Under the pieces are notes generated by a model. The model saw only the letters and a program-made list of their open reading frames with translations, searched no databases and was not told the DNA's origin. The position numbers and the translations under genes are program-made. From JBCCEV01 sp039030125 (GTDB taxonomy: Bacteria; Pseudomonadota; Gammaproteobacteria; Ga0077536): a stretch of 5,259 nt of DNA. Below, piece by piece: positions 1-5,259 of the stretch (the first letter of the stretch is position 1; each line of letters starts with the position of its first letter). The DNA lies in assembly GCA_039030125.1 (NCBI GenBank), contig JBCCEV010000214.1:1-5259 (forward strand), written 5' to 3'.

Positions 1-1
1 C

Positions 2-67
2 GATGATGCATTGCAAGCTTACATCGCCAAGAGGAAAGCCAGCATGCCCGACAAAAACTACTTTTGA
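2..67 (+). CDS. C-terminal tail of an unidentified protein (5' end outside window)
   Basis: An open frame enters from the left edge and closes at a TGA at 65-67, giving 21 residues that begin DDALQAYIAKRK and end PDKNYF. The mixed acidic, alanine and lysine-rich helix ending with a short polar tail loosely recalls the C-terminus of crotonase-family (enoyl-CoA hydratase) proteins, but 21 residues are too few to assign a family. It would run convergently towards the truncated reductase at 130-483. Its link to the rest of the window is uncertain because a sequence discontinuity lies at about base 130. Confidence 0.35.
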   Translation, partial: DDALQAYIAKRKASMPDKNYF

Positions 68-129
68 TCCAGGGTTACAGTTGGTGAAACTTTACTTGAA
101 AATTAACTAACAGTCCTATGTATTTGTTT
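68..129. other. AT-rich, CpG-free spacer ending at a probable breakpoint
   Basis: These 62 bases are much richer in A and T than the flanking DNA and contain no CpG dinucleotide, while the reductase gene immediately to the right has many. No hairpin terminator or promoter is evident. Read on the minus strand, the reductase frame hits a stop on entering this stretch, and no frame continues the aldo/keto reductase family sequence. The stretch is either a true intergenic spacer next to a rearrangement or DNA joined artificially. Confidence 0.4.
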
Positions 130-483
130 TTAGAGATCGATGACTTCGGTGTCGAGGCGTTTGAGGCTCGCCTCGCATCGGTGAGCGACGATTTCCGGGC
201 GGCCATCGATTCCCCTTTTGCCGCTGGCGTGACGCACGAGCCCGAATTTGGTTGCAAGCGTAAAGTCATTGCGCCGCGATGACAGCACCTCACCAATCAA
301 GGTTTCGTTGTGGCCATCACCGTAGGCATTGGCGGTATCAAAAAACGTGACGCCAAGTTCCAAAGCGCGCTCGAGCGTGCGCGCTGATTCGTCACGCTCG
401 GCGCTGCCGTAAGCTTGGGACATGCTCATACAACCCAGACCAATGCAGGACACCTCAAGCTCACCGAGTTTCCGGGTTTCCAC
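130..483 (-). CDS. aldo/keto reductase, N-terminal fragment (3'-truncated)
   Basis: The product is the N-terminal third of an NADPH-dependent aldo/keto reductase of the YakC/IolS-like type, a cytosolic TIM-barrel enzyme that reduces carbonyl groups. The opening TRKLG and the GLGCMSMSQAYG motif (residues 15-26) are typical. Asp49 and Tyr54 lie in FFDTANAYG and Lys79 in ATKFG, supplying three members of the catalytic tetrad. The frame ends after VIDL at residue 117, whereas the family continues with a segment such as YYLHR, which carries the catalytic His, to roughly 330 residues. No remaining frame restores the missing part, so this is a truncation and not a simple frameshift. The start is a GTG, with GAGGA 11 bases upstream. 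It lies 20 bases after the membrane-protein gene and is probably the last gene of the same operon. As drawn the product would be inactive; in the real genome the gene may be intact if the left end is chimeric. Confidence 0.82.
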   Translation of the reverse strand: METRKLGELEVSCIGLGCMSMSQAYGSAERDESARTLERALELGVTFFDTANAYGDGHNETLIGEVLSSRRNDFTLATKFGLVRHASGKRGIDGRPEIVAHRCEASLKRLDTEVIDL

Positions 484-494
484 GTACGACTAAA

Positions 495-499
495 TCCTC
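495..499 (-). promoter_or_regulatory. ribosome binding site of the aldo/keto reductase
   Basis: On the minus strand GAGGA lies 11 bases before the GTG start at 483, inside the 20-base gap after the membrane-protein stop codon. The spacing is slightly long. No ATG occurs near the family's usual N-terminus, so this site supports the GTG start. Confidence 0.5.
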
Positions 500-503
500 G
501 AAG

Positions 504-812
504 TTATGGTTTTTGAACTAGCATTTTTTTTCGCCGCCACCATCGTATCGCCATCACGCTTATCCGTAATCCCCAATAGTGTAAAAGGTGAGTGGTGACA
601 AAGAATCCGATCCCCGCAGCGAAGTAAGGTCGGTGATCATGCGAGATAATGCCCACAGCGATAAAAAGGCAAGCGGCGAGCAAAATTTTAGTCTTGATAA
701 TTGCCCGATGTGCGGGTTTTCGCCAGTCGAGATCGAGCAGGGAATACAAGGCGATAACCAGATGCATCGAGACCAAAAAAGCGGCAACGATTACCACAAG
801 CTTGACTATCAT
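504..812 (-). CDS. small three-helix integral membrane protein of unknown function
   Basis: The product has 102 residues. I do not recognise its family. Three hydrophobic stretches are visible at about residues 4-27, 42-57 and 62-88, the last ending in a basic cluster RWWRRKK (90-96), which by the positive-inside rule would lie in the cytoplasm. The short links are polar (LDWRKPAHR, SHDHRP). There is no cleavable signal peptide; the first helix begins almost at the initiator Met. Its ATG overlaps the TGA of the large phosphotransferase gene (ATGA at 809-812), and a good GAGGAA Shine-Dalgarno sits 8 bases upstream, so the two are very probably translationally coupled and made together. The reductase gene follows 20 bases downstream. 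The context suggests an accessory membrane partner for the phosphotransferase, perhaps for access to a hydrophobic substrate or for its export, but this is inference. Confidence 0.75.
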   Translation of the reverse strand: MIVKLVVIVAAFLVSMHLVIALYSLLDLDWRKPAHRAIIKTKILLAACLFIAVGIISHDHRPYFAAGIGFFVTTHLLHYWGLRISVMAIRWWRRKKMLVQKP

Positions 813-3520
813 GGCGCGCGTTCCTCGATGATTTCCACGGTACCCGCTTCGCCGTCGATTTCGATCATCATGCCTGAGGTTATGATTTCGCAGGCCCGTG
901 CGACGTCAACGACGCATGGCATTGCATACTCACGCGCGACGGTGCCGGCATGAGACAAATAGCTGCCGACTTCAACAACCGCGCCGCGCGCGGTGAGGAA
1001 CAGCGGTGTCCACGCGGGATCCGTGTAGGGAGCGACCAGAATTTCACCCGGTTCTAGCGGCCCGTCGCTGGCGGGGTCGCGTATTACCTTGGCACAACCT
1101 CGGTAGCGGCCGGGTGAGGCGCCAAAGCCCCGCAGCAAGGCCTCAGGAGTCTGGTCAATTCGTGTATCAGCACTTAAATCGAATCCCAAGGTACGCGGTG
1201 GCGTTTGTTTGCTCTGACGGATCCATGTTAGGCGCCGTTCGCGAATGCGTTGTTCAACATCGCGCCATACCAGATCGCCGCGCTGAAGTTCCATGAGTTC
1301 ACCCATTCGCAGGTAGAATGCATCGCCAGCGCAGCGTAGCTGCTGACGTTCAAGTAGCTCGCGCTCAAGGTCCAAGATTTTGAGCCTGACCACTTCGTTG
1401 ACCATGATGTGGTAGTAACGGGAGTTTTCGCGAAGCTTCGTAAAATACTTGGCGCGGTTTACACAGTGCATTAGAAGTCGCCAGCGAATGCCAAGGTGTT
1501 TTTCACCAAAGTGGTGGCTCACGCTGCGCTGCAGCCGCTGGCGCAGCCGTTGGCGCCGAGCCCGGGCTTGCGCTTCTACTCTGGGTGGCTCATCGGCGCT
1601 CAGCAGATAGTTTTTTATCATCGCAAAAATGGCGGTCGGGTCCTCGCGCCAGCGCGGCACCGCGATTTCGAATTCGCGCATCGCGCGATGCCCGTGCTCG
1701 GCCACATAGGCGTTGAAGGCCTTAACAAATTCCTTGTCAGGATCAGCATGCTTGGTGGTCTCCCAAATGTCCCCGATGCTGGCGTATTTGAACCAGCCAA
1801 GCACTTCTTGATCGTTGCGTGCGGCATGGGCGAGGTCGCGAATGCCGTGGCCCATCTCGACGGATTTCAAACCGGCGCCGCCGGCGCATAGAAAGGCGCT
1901 CGCTTCGTTGGGAAGATCCGGCGCCCAGCGTTTAAGAAAGATTTTTAAAAGCGCGAGCCAGAAAAAGTAACGGACCGCGCCGAGATTAACGGCCAAAGGC
2001 AGCCACCCGATGGGCGCTAAGAAAGGCGCATTGCAACCGGTCAAGGTCCACAGCGATTCGCGTGGCCCGAGCGCATCGTCTGCGCGCACCGCGCGCACGC
2101 GCTGACGAAAGCTCTCCAGCGCATCGTCCGGCAGATCACGCGTGCGCCCGAGAAACACGCCATAGCTTGTAGCGAACAGCAACAATCCAATAACCCCGGC
2201 AATGAGTTTCAGCGGCGACAGGCGCAGCGCACTCAGGTCTTTGACTTCCCCCAAATAGCAAATCTGCGTGGCTTGCACATCGCTCAGCCGTACAGGTGAC
2301 AGCCGTTTGACTTTATCTAGCGAGAGGTATGCCCGGCCCTGGAACAGCGCCAATCCAGGCGGTAGGTCACGGCCAAAAATGTCTTCGGCCAGTGGCGTCA
2401 ATGGTTCCGTGAAATTCTCTACCAGGGGTTTGAAGATGACCCACTTGCCCGGTGGGGGAGGCGCCAAGTCGTCCGCCAGGATGGTCGTTATTGGTCGTGC
2501 TTGCAGGAGGTAAATTGTTCCGTCGAGCAACGCCCATTCAACGTCTTGCGGGGCATCGAAGGCGGTTTCGGCGCTCAACACCAGTTCTGTGATCGTTTTG
2601 ATCTGATCGTCTTCTAATGTCGCGCGGCGCCGATCGGCGTTGGCGACCACCGCCAGGCGCGGTTCGCCAGGCGGGACCGGTCGACCCGGCACCATGACCC
2701 GCTTGTCTGCGATTCGCCGGCTTAGCACCGTGCCTGATTTGCGATCGCAGACAAAGTGATCGGGTGTGACTCGACCATCAACAAGGGCGGCACCCATACC
2801 CCAGCTTGATTCCGTGACGATCGATTCGCGTTTCCCCGTGGCTGGATCGGCACTGAAACTGACCCCAGAAACTTCAGCGTTGATCATGACTTGAACGATC
2901 ACTGCCATTCGCGCCGCGCCATGCGAGACGCCATGCGTTTCCCGGTAGTGAATCGCGCTGTCAGTGAATAATGACGCCCAACAGTTGCGGACCATCTCGA
3001 GGAGCGATCCGCGCGCGCCATAGTAGTAGGTCGCGTGTTGGCCCGCGAAGCTCGCGCTCTCGCTATCCTCGGTCGTCGCTGAGCTTCTAATCGCGTAGAG
3101 CGCGGCGTTGTCGATTTCGGCGCGCAGTGTCGCTTCGGCGGCCATGATCGTGTTGATCAGCTCTGGCACGATTGGCGCGTGGATGAGTCCTTGGCGGATT
3201 TCTGCGCCACGAACCGGGGAAATTGGACCGCCTTGAACAGCAGCCTGCAGATCGGCGCTGAGGTTGCCGACAAACCGCTGGTAGACCTCGGTTGTTACCA
3301 CGAACGCGGGCGGTACGGTTAAACCGTGGCGAAGTAAATGCGCCAAATTGGCGGCTTTCCCACCCACCAACGCCACACGGGTGGCATCGGGATCAGTGAG
3401 TCTCAGACAGTACTGTGGCACGGTTAGGCAACAAAGCGCGTCGGGGTTTTGGTTGCGCTCAGACTGGCCGCAATCGCTCGACCTGGCGGGTGCCCTGGGG
3501 TTGGATATCGCCAGGGACAC
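809..3520 (-). CDS. PEP synthase / rifampin phosphotransferase-like dikinase
   Basis: This cytosolic or membrane-associated enzyme belongs to the PEP-synthase/PPDK superfamily, which uses ATP to phosphorylate a swivelling His and passes the phosphate to a substrate, releasing AMP. Residues ~37-345 form the ATP-grasp domain: GGK with Lys55, AIRSSATTED with Arg145, SFAGQ, QDVEW with Glu328, and LLQARP with Gln340 and Arg342. Residues ~350-790 form a helical substrate domain with ENFTEPLTPL (368-377), HGHRAMREFEIAVPRWREDP (609-628) and a REN..RY / DAFYL..GEL region (697-742). Residues ~795-900 form the mobile His domain with TDPAWTPLF (833-841) and SHAGTVARE, His857 being the expected phospho-carrier. 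This order and the ~870-residue core match rifampin phosphotransferase better than PEP synthase, whose His domain is internal. The substrate cannot be read from sequence. Hydrophobic runs at 439-458 and 504-527 are notable. The frame opens at GTG 3520 without a clear Shine-Dalgarno; an in-frame GTG at codon 34 (3421) fits the family N-terminus better and gives 870 residues. It heads an operon with the membrane protein and the reductase. Confidence 0.85.
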   Translation of the reverse strand: MSLAISNPRAPARSSDCGQSERNQNPDALCCLTVPQYCLRLTDPDATRVALVGGKAANLAHLLRHGLTVPPAFVVTTEVYQRFVGNLSADLQAAVQGGPISPVRGAEIRQGLIHAPIVPELINTIMAAEATLRAEIDNAALYAIRSSATTEDSESASFAGQHATYYYGARGSLLEMVRNCWASLFTDSAIHYRETHGVSHGAARMAVIVQVMINAEVSGVSFSADPATGKRESIVTESSWGMGAALVDGRVTPDHFVCDRKSGTVLSRRIADKRVMVPGRPVPPGEPRLAVVANADRRRATLEDDQIKTITELVLSAETAFDAPQDVEWALLDGTIYLLQARPITTILADDLAPPPPGKWVIFKPLVENFTEPLTPLAEDIFGRDLPPGLALFQGRAYLSLDKVKRLSPVRLSDVQATQICYLGEVKDLSALRLSPLKLIAGVIGLLLFATSYGVFLGRTRDLPDDALESFRQRVRAVRADDALGPRESLWTLTGCNAPFLAPIGWLPLAVNLGAVRYFFWLALLKIFLKRWAPDLPNEASAFLCAGGAGLKSVEMGHGIRDLAHAARNDQEVLGWFKYASIGDIWETTKHADPDKEFVKAFNAYVAEHGHRAMREFEIAVPRWREDPTAIFAMIKNYLLSADEPPRVEAQARARRQRLRQRLQRSVSHHFGEKHLGIRWRLLMHCVNRAKYFTKLRENSRYYHIMVNEVVRLKILDLERELLERQQLRCAGDAFYLRMGELMELQRGDLVWRDVEQRIRERRLTWIRQSKQTPPRTLGFDLSADTRIDQTPEALLRGFGASPGRYRGCAKVIRDPASDGPLEPGEILVAPYTDPAWTPLFLTARGAVVEVGSYLSHAGTVAREYAMPCVVDVARACEIITSGMMIEIDGEAGTVEIIEERAP
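821..826 (-). promoter_or_regulatory. ribosome binding site of the membrane protein, inside the upstream gene
   Basis: GAGGAA on the minus strand lies within the last codons of the phosphotransferase gene, 8 bases before the ATG at 812. This supports reinitiation at the ATGA overlap and fixes the membrane-protein start. Confidence 0.65.
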
Positions 3521-3559
3521 CAGCGCCGTCGGCGATGCTTTTAGCGCCTCGTTCGCCCG

Positions 3560-3590
3560 GGCCCTGCGAGCGTTTAACGCTCACTGGGCC
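3560..3590. repeat. 31-bp imperfect palindrome, candidate operator or leader hairpin
   Basis: The core GAGCGTTTAACGCTC (3568-3582) is a perfect inverted repeat with 7-base arms around one T. Outer arms GGCCC (3560-3564) and GGGCC (3586-3590) are also complementary and share the same centre at 3575, so 13 of 15 position pairs match. It lies 40-70 bases upstream of the phosphotransferase GTG. The odd length with a single central base suits a dimeric repressor operator; alternatively it could fold as a hairpin in the leftward leader RNA. No gene ends here, so a terminator role is unlikely. Confidence 0.5.
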
Positions 3591-3679
3591 AACCGCTGTG
3601 CTTCGCGCCGGTTTTAGCGACCGCCGCGTTAGGCAGAGTGCCGATTGCGGCGCTGGCCGCTGTCTCGGGTGCGATTTGC

Positions 3680-3711
3680 AGCCGGCGTGACTTTGGAGCA
3701 AGGCGCCGGCT
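3680..3711. repeat. 8-bp inverted repeat with 16-base spacer
   Basis: AGCCGGCG at 3680-3687 is the exact reverse complement of CGCCGGCT at 3704-3711. It could form a GC-rich hairpin with a 16-base loop in either transcript. In GC-rich DNA such a match may occur by chance, so the functional claim is weak, but it lies in the same non-coding stretch as two other inverted repeats. Confidence 0.35.
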
Positions 3712-3760
3712 CAATGGGGGTCCACGTGAACGCGAACGCCGTTGCTTCCTGGCTGCGAGC

Positions 3761-3780
3761 CGGGCCGCCCAGCAGGCCCG
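3761..3780. repeat. 6-bp GC inverted repeat with 8-base loop
   Basis: CGGGCC at 3761-3766 pairs with GGCCCG at 3775-3780. It uses the same GGGCC/GGCCC letters as the outer arms of the palindrome at 3560-3590. Short and GC-only, it may be fortuitous. Confidence 0.25.
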
Positions 3781-3981
3781 CCGCATGCCTTGCGCCAACG
3801 TTTTGAGCCGCTCATATTTCGCTGCCGCTCACAACGTAACGGTTTGCCCTATCGAGGGTCATAGTCATCCACGTAAGCTAACGGTTGTTTGGAGCTAGCA
3901 TACTGTGGGGTGTATTGGATAGGTACCCCGATCCCGGCGCTTTAGCGACAATGCGTTAACCAACGTGAAGATTTAATTGAA

Positions 3982-4848
3982 ATGTCGGAAGCACTCAAGG
4001 ATCTGATTGCGCTGCTGTCGCTCGATTCGGCTGGCGAGAATATTTGGCGTGGCTTGGGTTCAAAAAATGACGGTGCCGAGGGCACTTACGGTGGACACTT
4101 TTTAGGTCAAGCAACGGCGGCCGCGCAACTGAGCGTTGCACCCGATCGTTATATCCATTCGTTGCACGGCTATTTCTTGCGCGGCGGCGTGCCCGGCGAG
4201 CCTTACGATTATCACGTTGAAAACGTCCGCGATGGGCGGACCTTTAGTCATCGACGCGTCACGGCGATGCAAAATGGCAAGGCGATGTTCGACCTGCTCG
4301 CTGCTTTTATGGCGGCGGAGGACGGGCGGCGGATCAAGAGCGAACCGCCTGAGGACTTTGGCGATCTGCCGGAGCCAGAAAGCTTGCCCCGCTATCACGA
4401 GATGATGGCCAACTTGGATGAACAGCCGCTCCCCGAAGAATGGGCGCTGCGCGAACACGGTGTCGATATTCGTAATATTAATGCACCTTGGAACGAACAA
4501 GGGCCTTCGGCGCGCGGCGGTATTCGCCACTGGATCCGATCCAATGGGACCGCTCCAAATAATCGTGCACTGCATGCCGCAATGTTGGCTTACCAAAGTG
4601 ATGAATCTGTATCCGATAATATTTTGATCCCGTTTGGCTTAACGTGGGGGACGCCTGGGATCACCTTTGTGAGTTTGGATCACGCGATGTGGTTTCATCG
4701 AGAAGTCGATTTAAACGAATGGCATTTCGTGGAGCAATGGCCCGAGGCGGGTGGCCATGGCCGGGGTCTTGCGCACGGTAAGGTTTGGTCGCGTTCAGGA
4801 GAACTCATAGCTTCTTTTTCACAAGAAGCTTTGATGCGGTTGGATTAA
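3982..4848 (+). CDS. tesB: acyl-CoA thioesterase II (TesB family)
   Basis: This cytosolic enzyme hydrolyses acyl-CoA thioesters to free fatty acid and CoA. The 288-residue length matches the family (E. coli TesB is about 286). Two hot-dog domains are visible. The first includes YGGHFLGQA (36-44), IHSLHGYFLRGG (58-69), the DGRTFSHRRV strand (84-93) and QNGKAMFDLLAAF (97-109). The second includes IRSNGT (185-190), LAYQSD (202-207), SLDHAMWFHR (231-240) and the C-terminal SQEALMR (280-286). By alignment from memory to E. coli TesB, the catalytic triad Asp204/Thr228/Gln278 corresponds to Asp207, Ser231 and Gln281; Ser for Thr is a conservative and common variant. The gene starts at ATG 3982 with only a weak GAAG upstream, and no nearer start fits the family. 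The LLM oxidoreductase follows after 19 bases, implying co-transcription and a role in acyl-CoA catabolism or CoA recycling. Confidence 0.93.
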   Translation: MSEALKDLIALLSLDSAGENIWRGLGSKNDGAEGTYGGHFLGQATAAAQLSVAPDRYIHSLHGYFLRGGVPGEPYDYHVENVRDGRTFSHRRVTAMQNGKAMFDLLAAFMAAEDGRRIKSEPPEDFGDLPEPESLPRYHEMMANLDEQPLPEEWALREHGVDIRNINAPWNEQGPSARGGIRHWIRSNGTAPNNRALHAAMLAYQSDESVSDNILIPFGLTWGTPGITFVSLDHAMWFHREVDLNEWHFVEQWPEAGGHGRGLAHGKVWSRSGELIASFSQEALMRLD

Positions 4849-4854
4849 TCTTTT

Positions 4855-4860
4855 AAGAGG
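4855..4860 (+). promoter_or_regulatory. ribosome binding site of the LLM oxidoreductase
   Basis: AAGAGG lies 7 bases before the GTG at 4868, in the short gap after the tesB stop codon. The ideal spacing supports GTG as the true start, as does the family-typical N-terminus MKIGVSLP. Confidence 0.65.
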
Positions 4861-4867
4861 TCGGCAG

Positions 4868-5146
4868 GTGAAGATTGGTGTGTCACTCCCGGTGCGGGAG
4901 ATGCAGAACGATTTGGAATCTATCAAGGCGTTTGCGAGACTCGCCGAAGATCTGGGTTTCACTCATTTACGTGTCCCTGATCAAATTATCCGGCCTGGCA
5001 ACGGCCATTTGCACGAACCGTTGACGTTGATGGCTTATCTGGCTGCCATCACAACACAGATTGAGCTCGTGCCATCAGTGGCCCACCTGCAGTTGCATCT
5101 CTCTCATGGGCTCTACTGTGTGTATGTGGGGAGAGTATGTAGATAA
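4868..5146 (+). CDS. LLM class flavin-dependent oxidoreductase, N-terminal fragment
   Basis: Residues 1-71 match the N-terminus of luciferase-like monooxygenases, the F420- or FMN-dependent oxidoreductases with a TIM-barrel fold: a first strand KIGVSLP, a helix of Ala/Glu/Leu type up to AEDLGFTHL, then VPDQI, and PLTLMAYLAAITTQIELVPSV. Complete family members have about 280-300 residues. After Val71 (codon 5078-5080) the family normally continues with a segment such as LP.RQ....KQAAELD..SGGR, but here the frame reads HLQLHLSHGLYCVYVG and stops at 5144-5146. The last ~21 codons are therefore unlikely to be native. The gene uses a GTG start with a good Shine-Dalgarno and follows tesB by 19 bases, so the two are probably one operon. 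The substrate and the choice of FMN or F420 cannot be read from this fragment. Confidence 0.8.
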   Translation: MKIGVSLPVREMQNDLESIKAFARLAEDLGFTHLRVPDQIIRPGNGHLHEPLTLMAYLAAITTQIELVPSVAHLQLHLSHGLYCVYVGRVCR

Positions 5147-5259
5147 GCTTCCACCCCCTCTCGTCTGTACTGCTCTCTCATCTGTTTGACCACTGCCAAG
5201 ACACAACATCATACAATGGTGTGCGGCATCACTGTGGTCTGGGTGACCTATCACACAAC
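5081..5259. other. CpG-poor terminal segment of foreign character
   Basis: The last 179 bases hold only two CpG dinucleotides (near 5161 and 5225), compared with twelve in the 180 bases just before. TG and CA steps and pyrimidine runs such as CTCTCTCAT (5099-5107, repeated at 5173-5181) dominate. No open frame of bacterial type is visible. The change coincides with the loss of LLM family similarity. CpG depletion with TG/CA excess is typical of methylated eukaryotic genomes, so joined eukaryotic DNA is one explanation. Confidence 0.5.

Larger units (their letters stand above)
3521..3981. other. divergent intergenic region, no convincing gene
   Basis: These 461 bases separate the leftward phosphotransferase operon from the rightward thioesterase operon and must hold both promoters. 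Short open frames exist on both strands, for example 3638-3898 plus and 3574-3798 minus, but their products are Arg/Ala-rich, resemble no family I know and lack Shine-Dalgarno sites. Three inverted repeats lie between 3560 and 3780 and are listed separately. Nearer the thioesterase, 3880-3981 is more AT-rich, as expected for a promoter and leader, but I see no -35/-10 pair with good spacing. If the phosphotransferase begins at 3421 the non-coding gap is about 560 bases. Confidence 0.5.

Noticed and set aside
588..953. Plus-strand open frame of 121 codons
   Set aside because: It lies antisense to the membrane protein and the end of the dikinase, both of which have clear coding character; its product resembles no family and has no ribosome binding site.
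1496..1891. Plus-strand open frame of 131 codons inside the dikinase gene
   Set aside because: It is an antisense shadow of a well-conserved domain (the HGHR...PRWRED region), starts without a Shine-Dalgarno and has no recognisable motif.
3638..3898. Plus-strand open frame of 86 codons in the divergent intergenic region
   Set aside because: Arg/Ala-rich product with no domain resemblance and no ribosome binding site; the opposite strand is open as well, which points to composition and not coding.
3879..3916. Possible sigma-70 promoter for tesB (TTGTTT, CATACT, TGTATT)
   Set aside because: No pair of these hexamers has the required 16-18 base spacing.
3907..3929. GGGGT/ACCCC hairpin in the tesB leader
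   Set aside because: Only five Watson-Crick pairs with a 13-base loop; too weak to call a riboswitch or attenuator, and no U-run follows.
4102..4596. Minus-strand open frame of 164 codons opposite tesB
   Set aside because: tesB is unambiguous by its motifs; the antisense product has no family features and is explained by GC-rich codon bias.
5099..5181. CTCTCTCAT direct repeat, 74 bases apart
   Set aside because: Nine bases of simple pyrimidine sequence in a CT-rich tail; expected by composition and not evidence of a mobile element or attachment site.
1..5259. CRISPR array, tRNA, rRNA, insertion sequence or transposase
   Set aside because: No spaced direct repeats, cloverleaf, rRNA-like sequence, terminal inverted repeats or DDE-type open frame were seen on either strand.

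Overview
The window is a bacterial gene segment of about 5.2 kb, moderately GC-rich, with short GTG/ATG-started genes packed into operons. The families present (TesB thioesterase, a luciferase-like flavin monooxygenase, an aldo/keto reductase, and a PEP-synthase/rifampin-phosphotransferase-like enzyme) suggest a proteobacterium, possibly an environmental gammaproteobacterium. That placement is inference only; no rRNA or other marker is present. Both ends look discontinuous with the middle.

Layout. Bases 2-67 hold the last 21 codons of an unidentified plus-strand gene, followed by an AT-rich stretch without CpG. From about 130 to 3520 lies a leftward operon. It is transcribed in the order: a large phosphotransferase-like enzyme with an ATP-grasp domain, a helical middle domain and a swivelling His domain (809-3520); a 102-residue three-helix membrane protein (504-812) joined to it by an ATGA stop/start overlap; and an aldo/keto reductase (130-483) that stops abruptly after 117 residues, just before its catalytic His. 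A 461-base divergent intergenic region (3521-3981) carries three inverted repeats and no convincing gene. To the right, a rightward operon starts with a complete acyl-CoA thioesterase II (tesB, 3982-4848). It is followed 19 bases later by the N-terminus of a luciferase-like (LLM class) flavin-dependent oxidoreductase (from 4868). The LLM family match ends at about base 5080. The last ~180 bases are strikingly CpG-poor and do not look like the bacterial DNA next to them.

How the parts may work together. TesB plus an LLM oxidoreductase fits fatty-acyl-CoA or xenobiotic catabolism. The leftward operon would combine a dikinase-type phosphotransferase of unknown substrate with a small integral membrane protein and an oxidoreductase, a plausible small-molecule modification or resistance unit. 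The phosphotransferase most resembles rifampin phosphotransferase in architecture, but the sequence alone does not show that rifampin is its substrate. The two end discontinuities are most economically explained by assembly or amplification chimerism, so the truncated reductase and oxidoreductase may be whole in the real genome.
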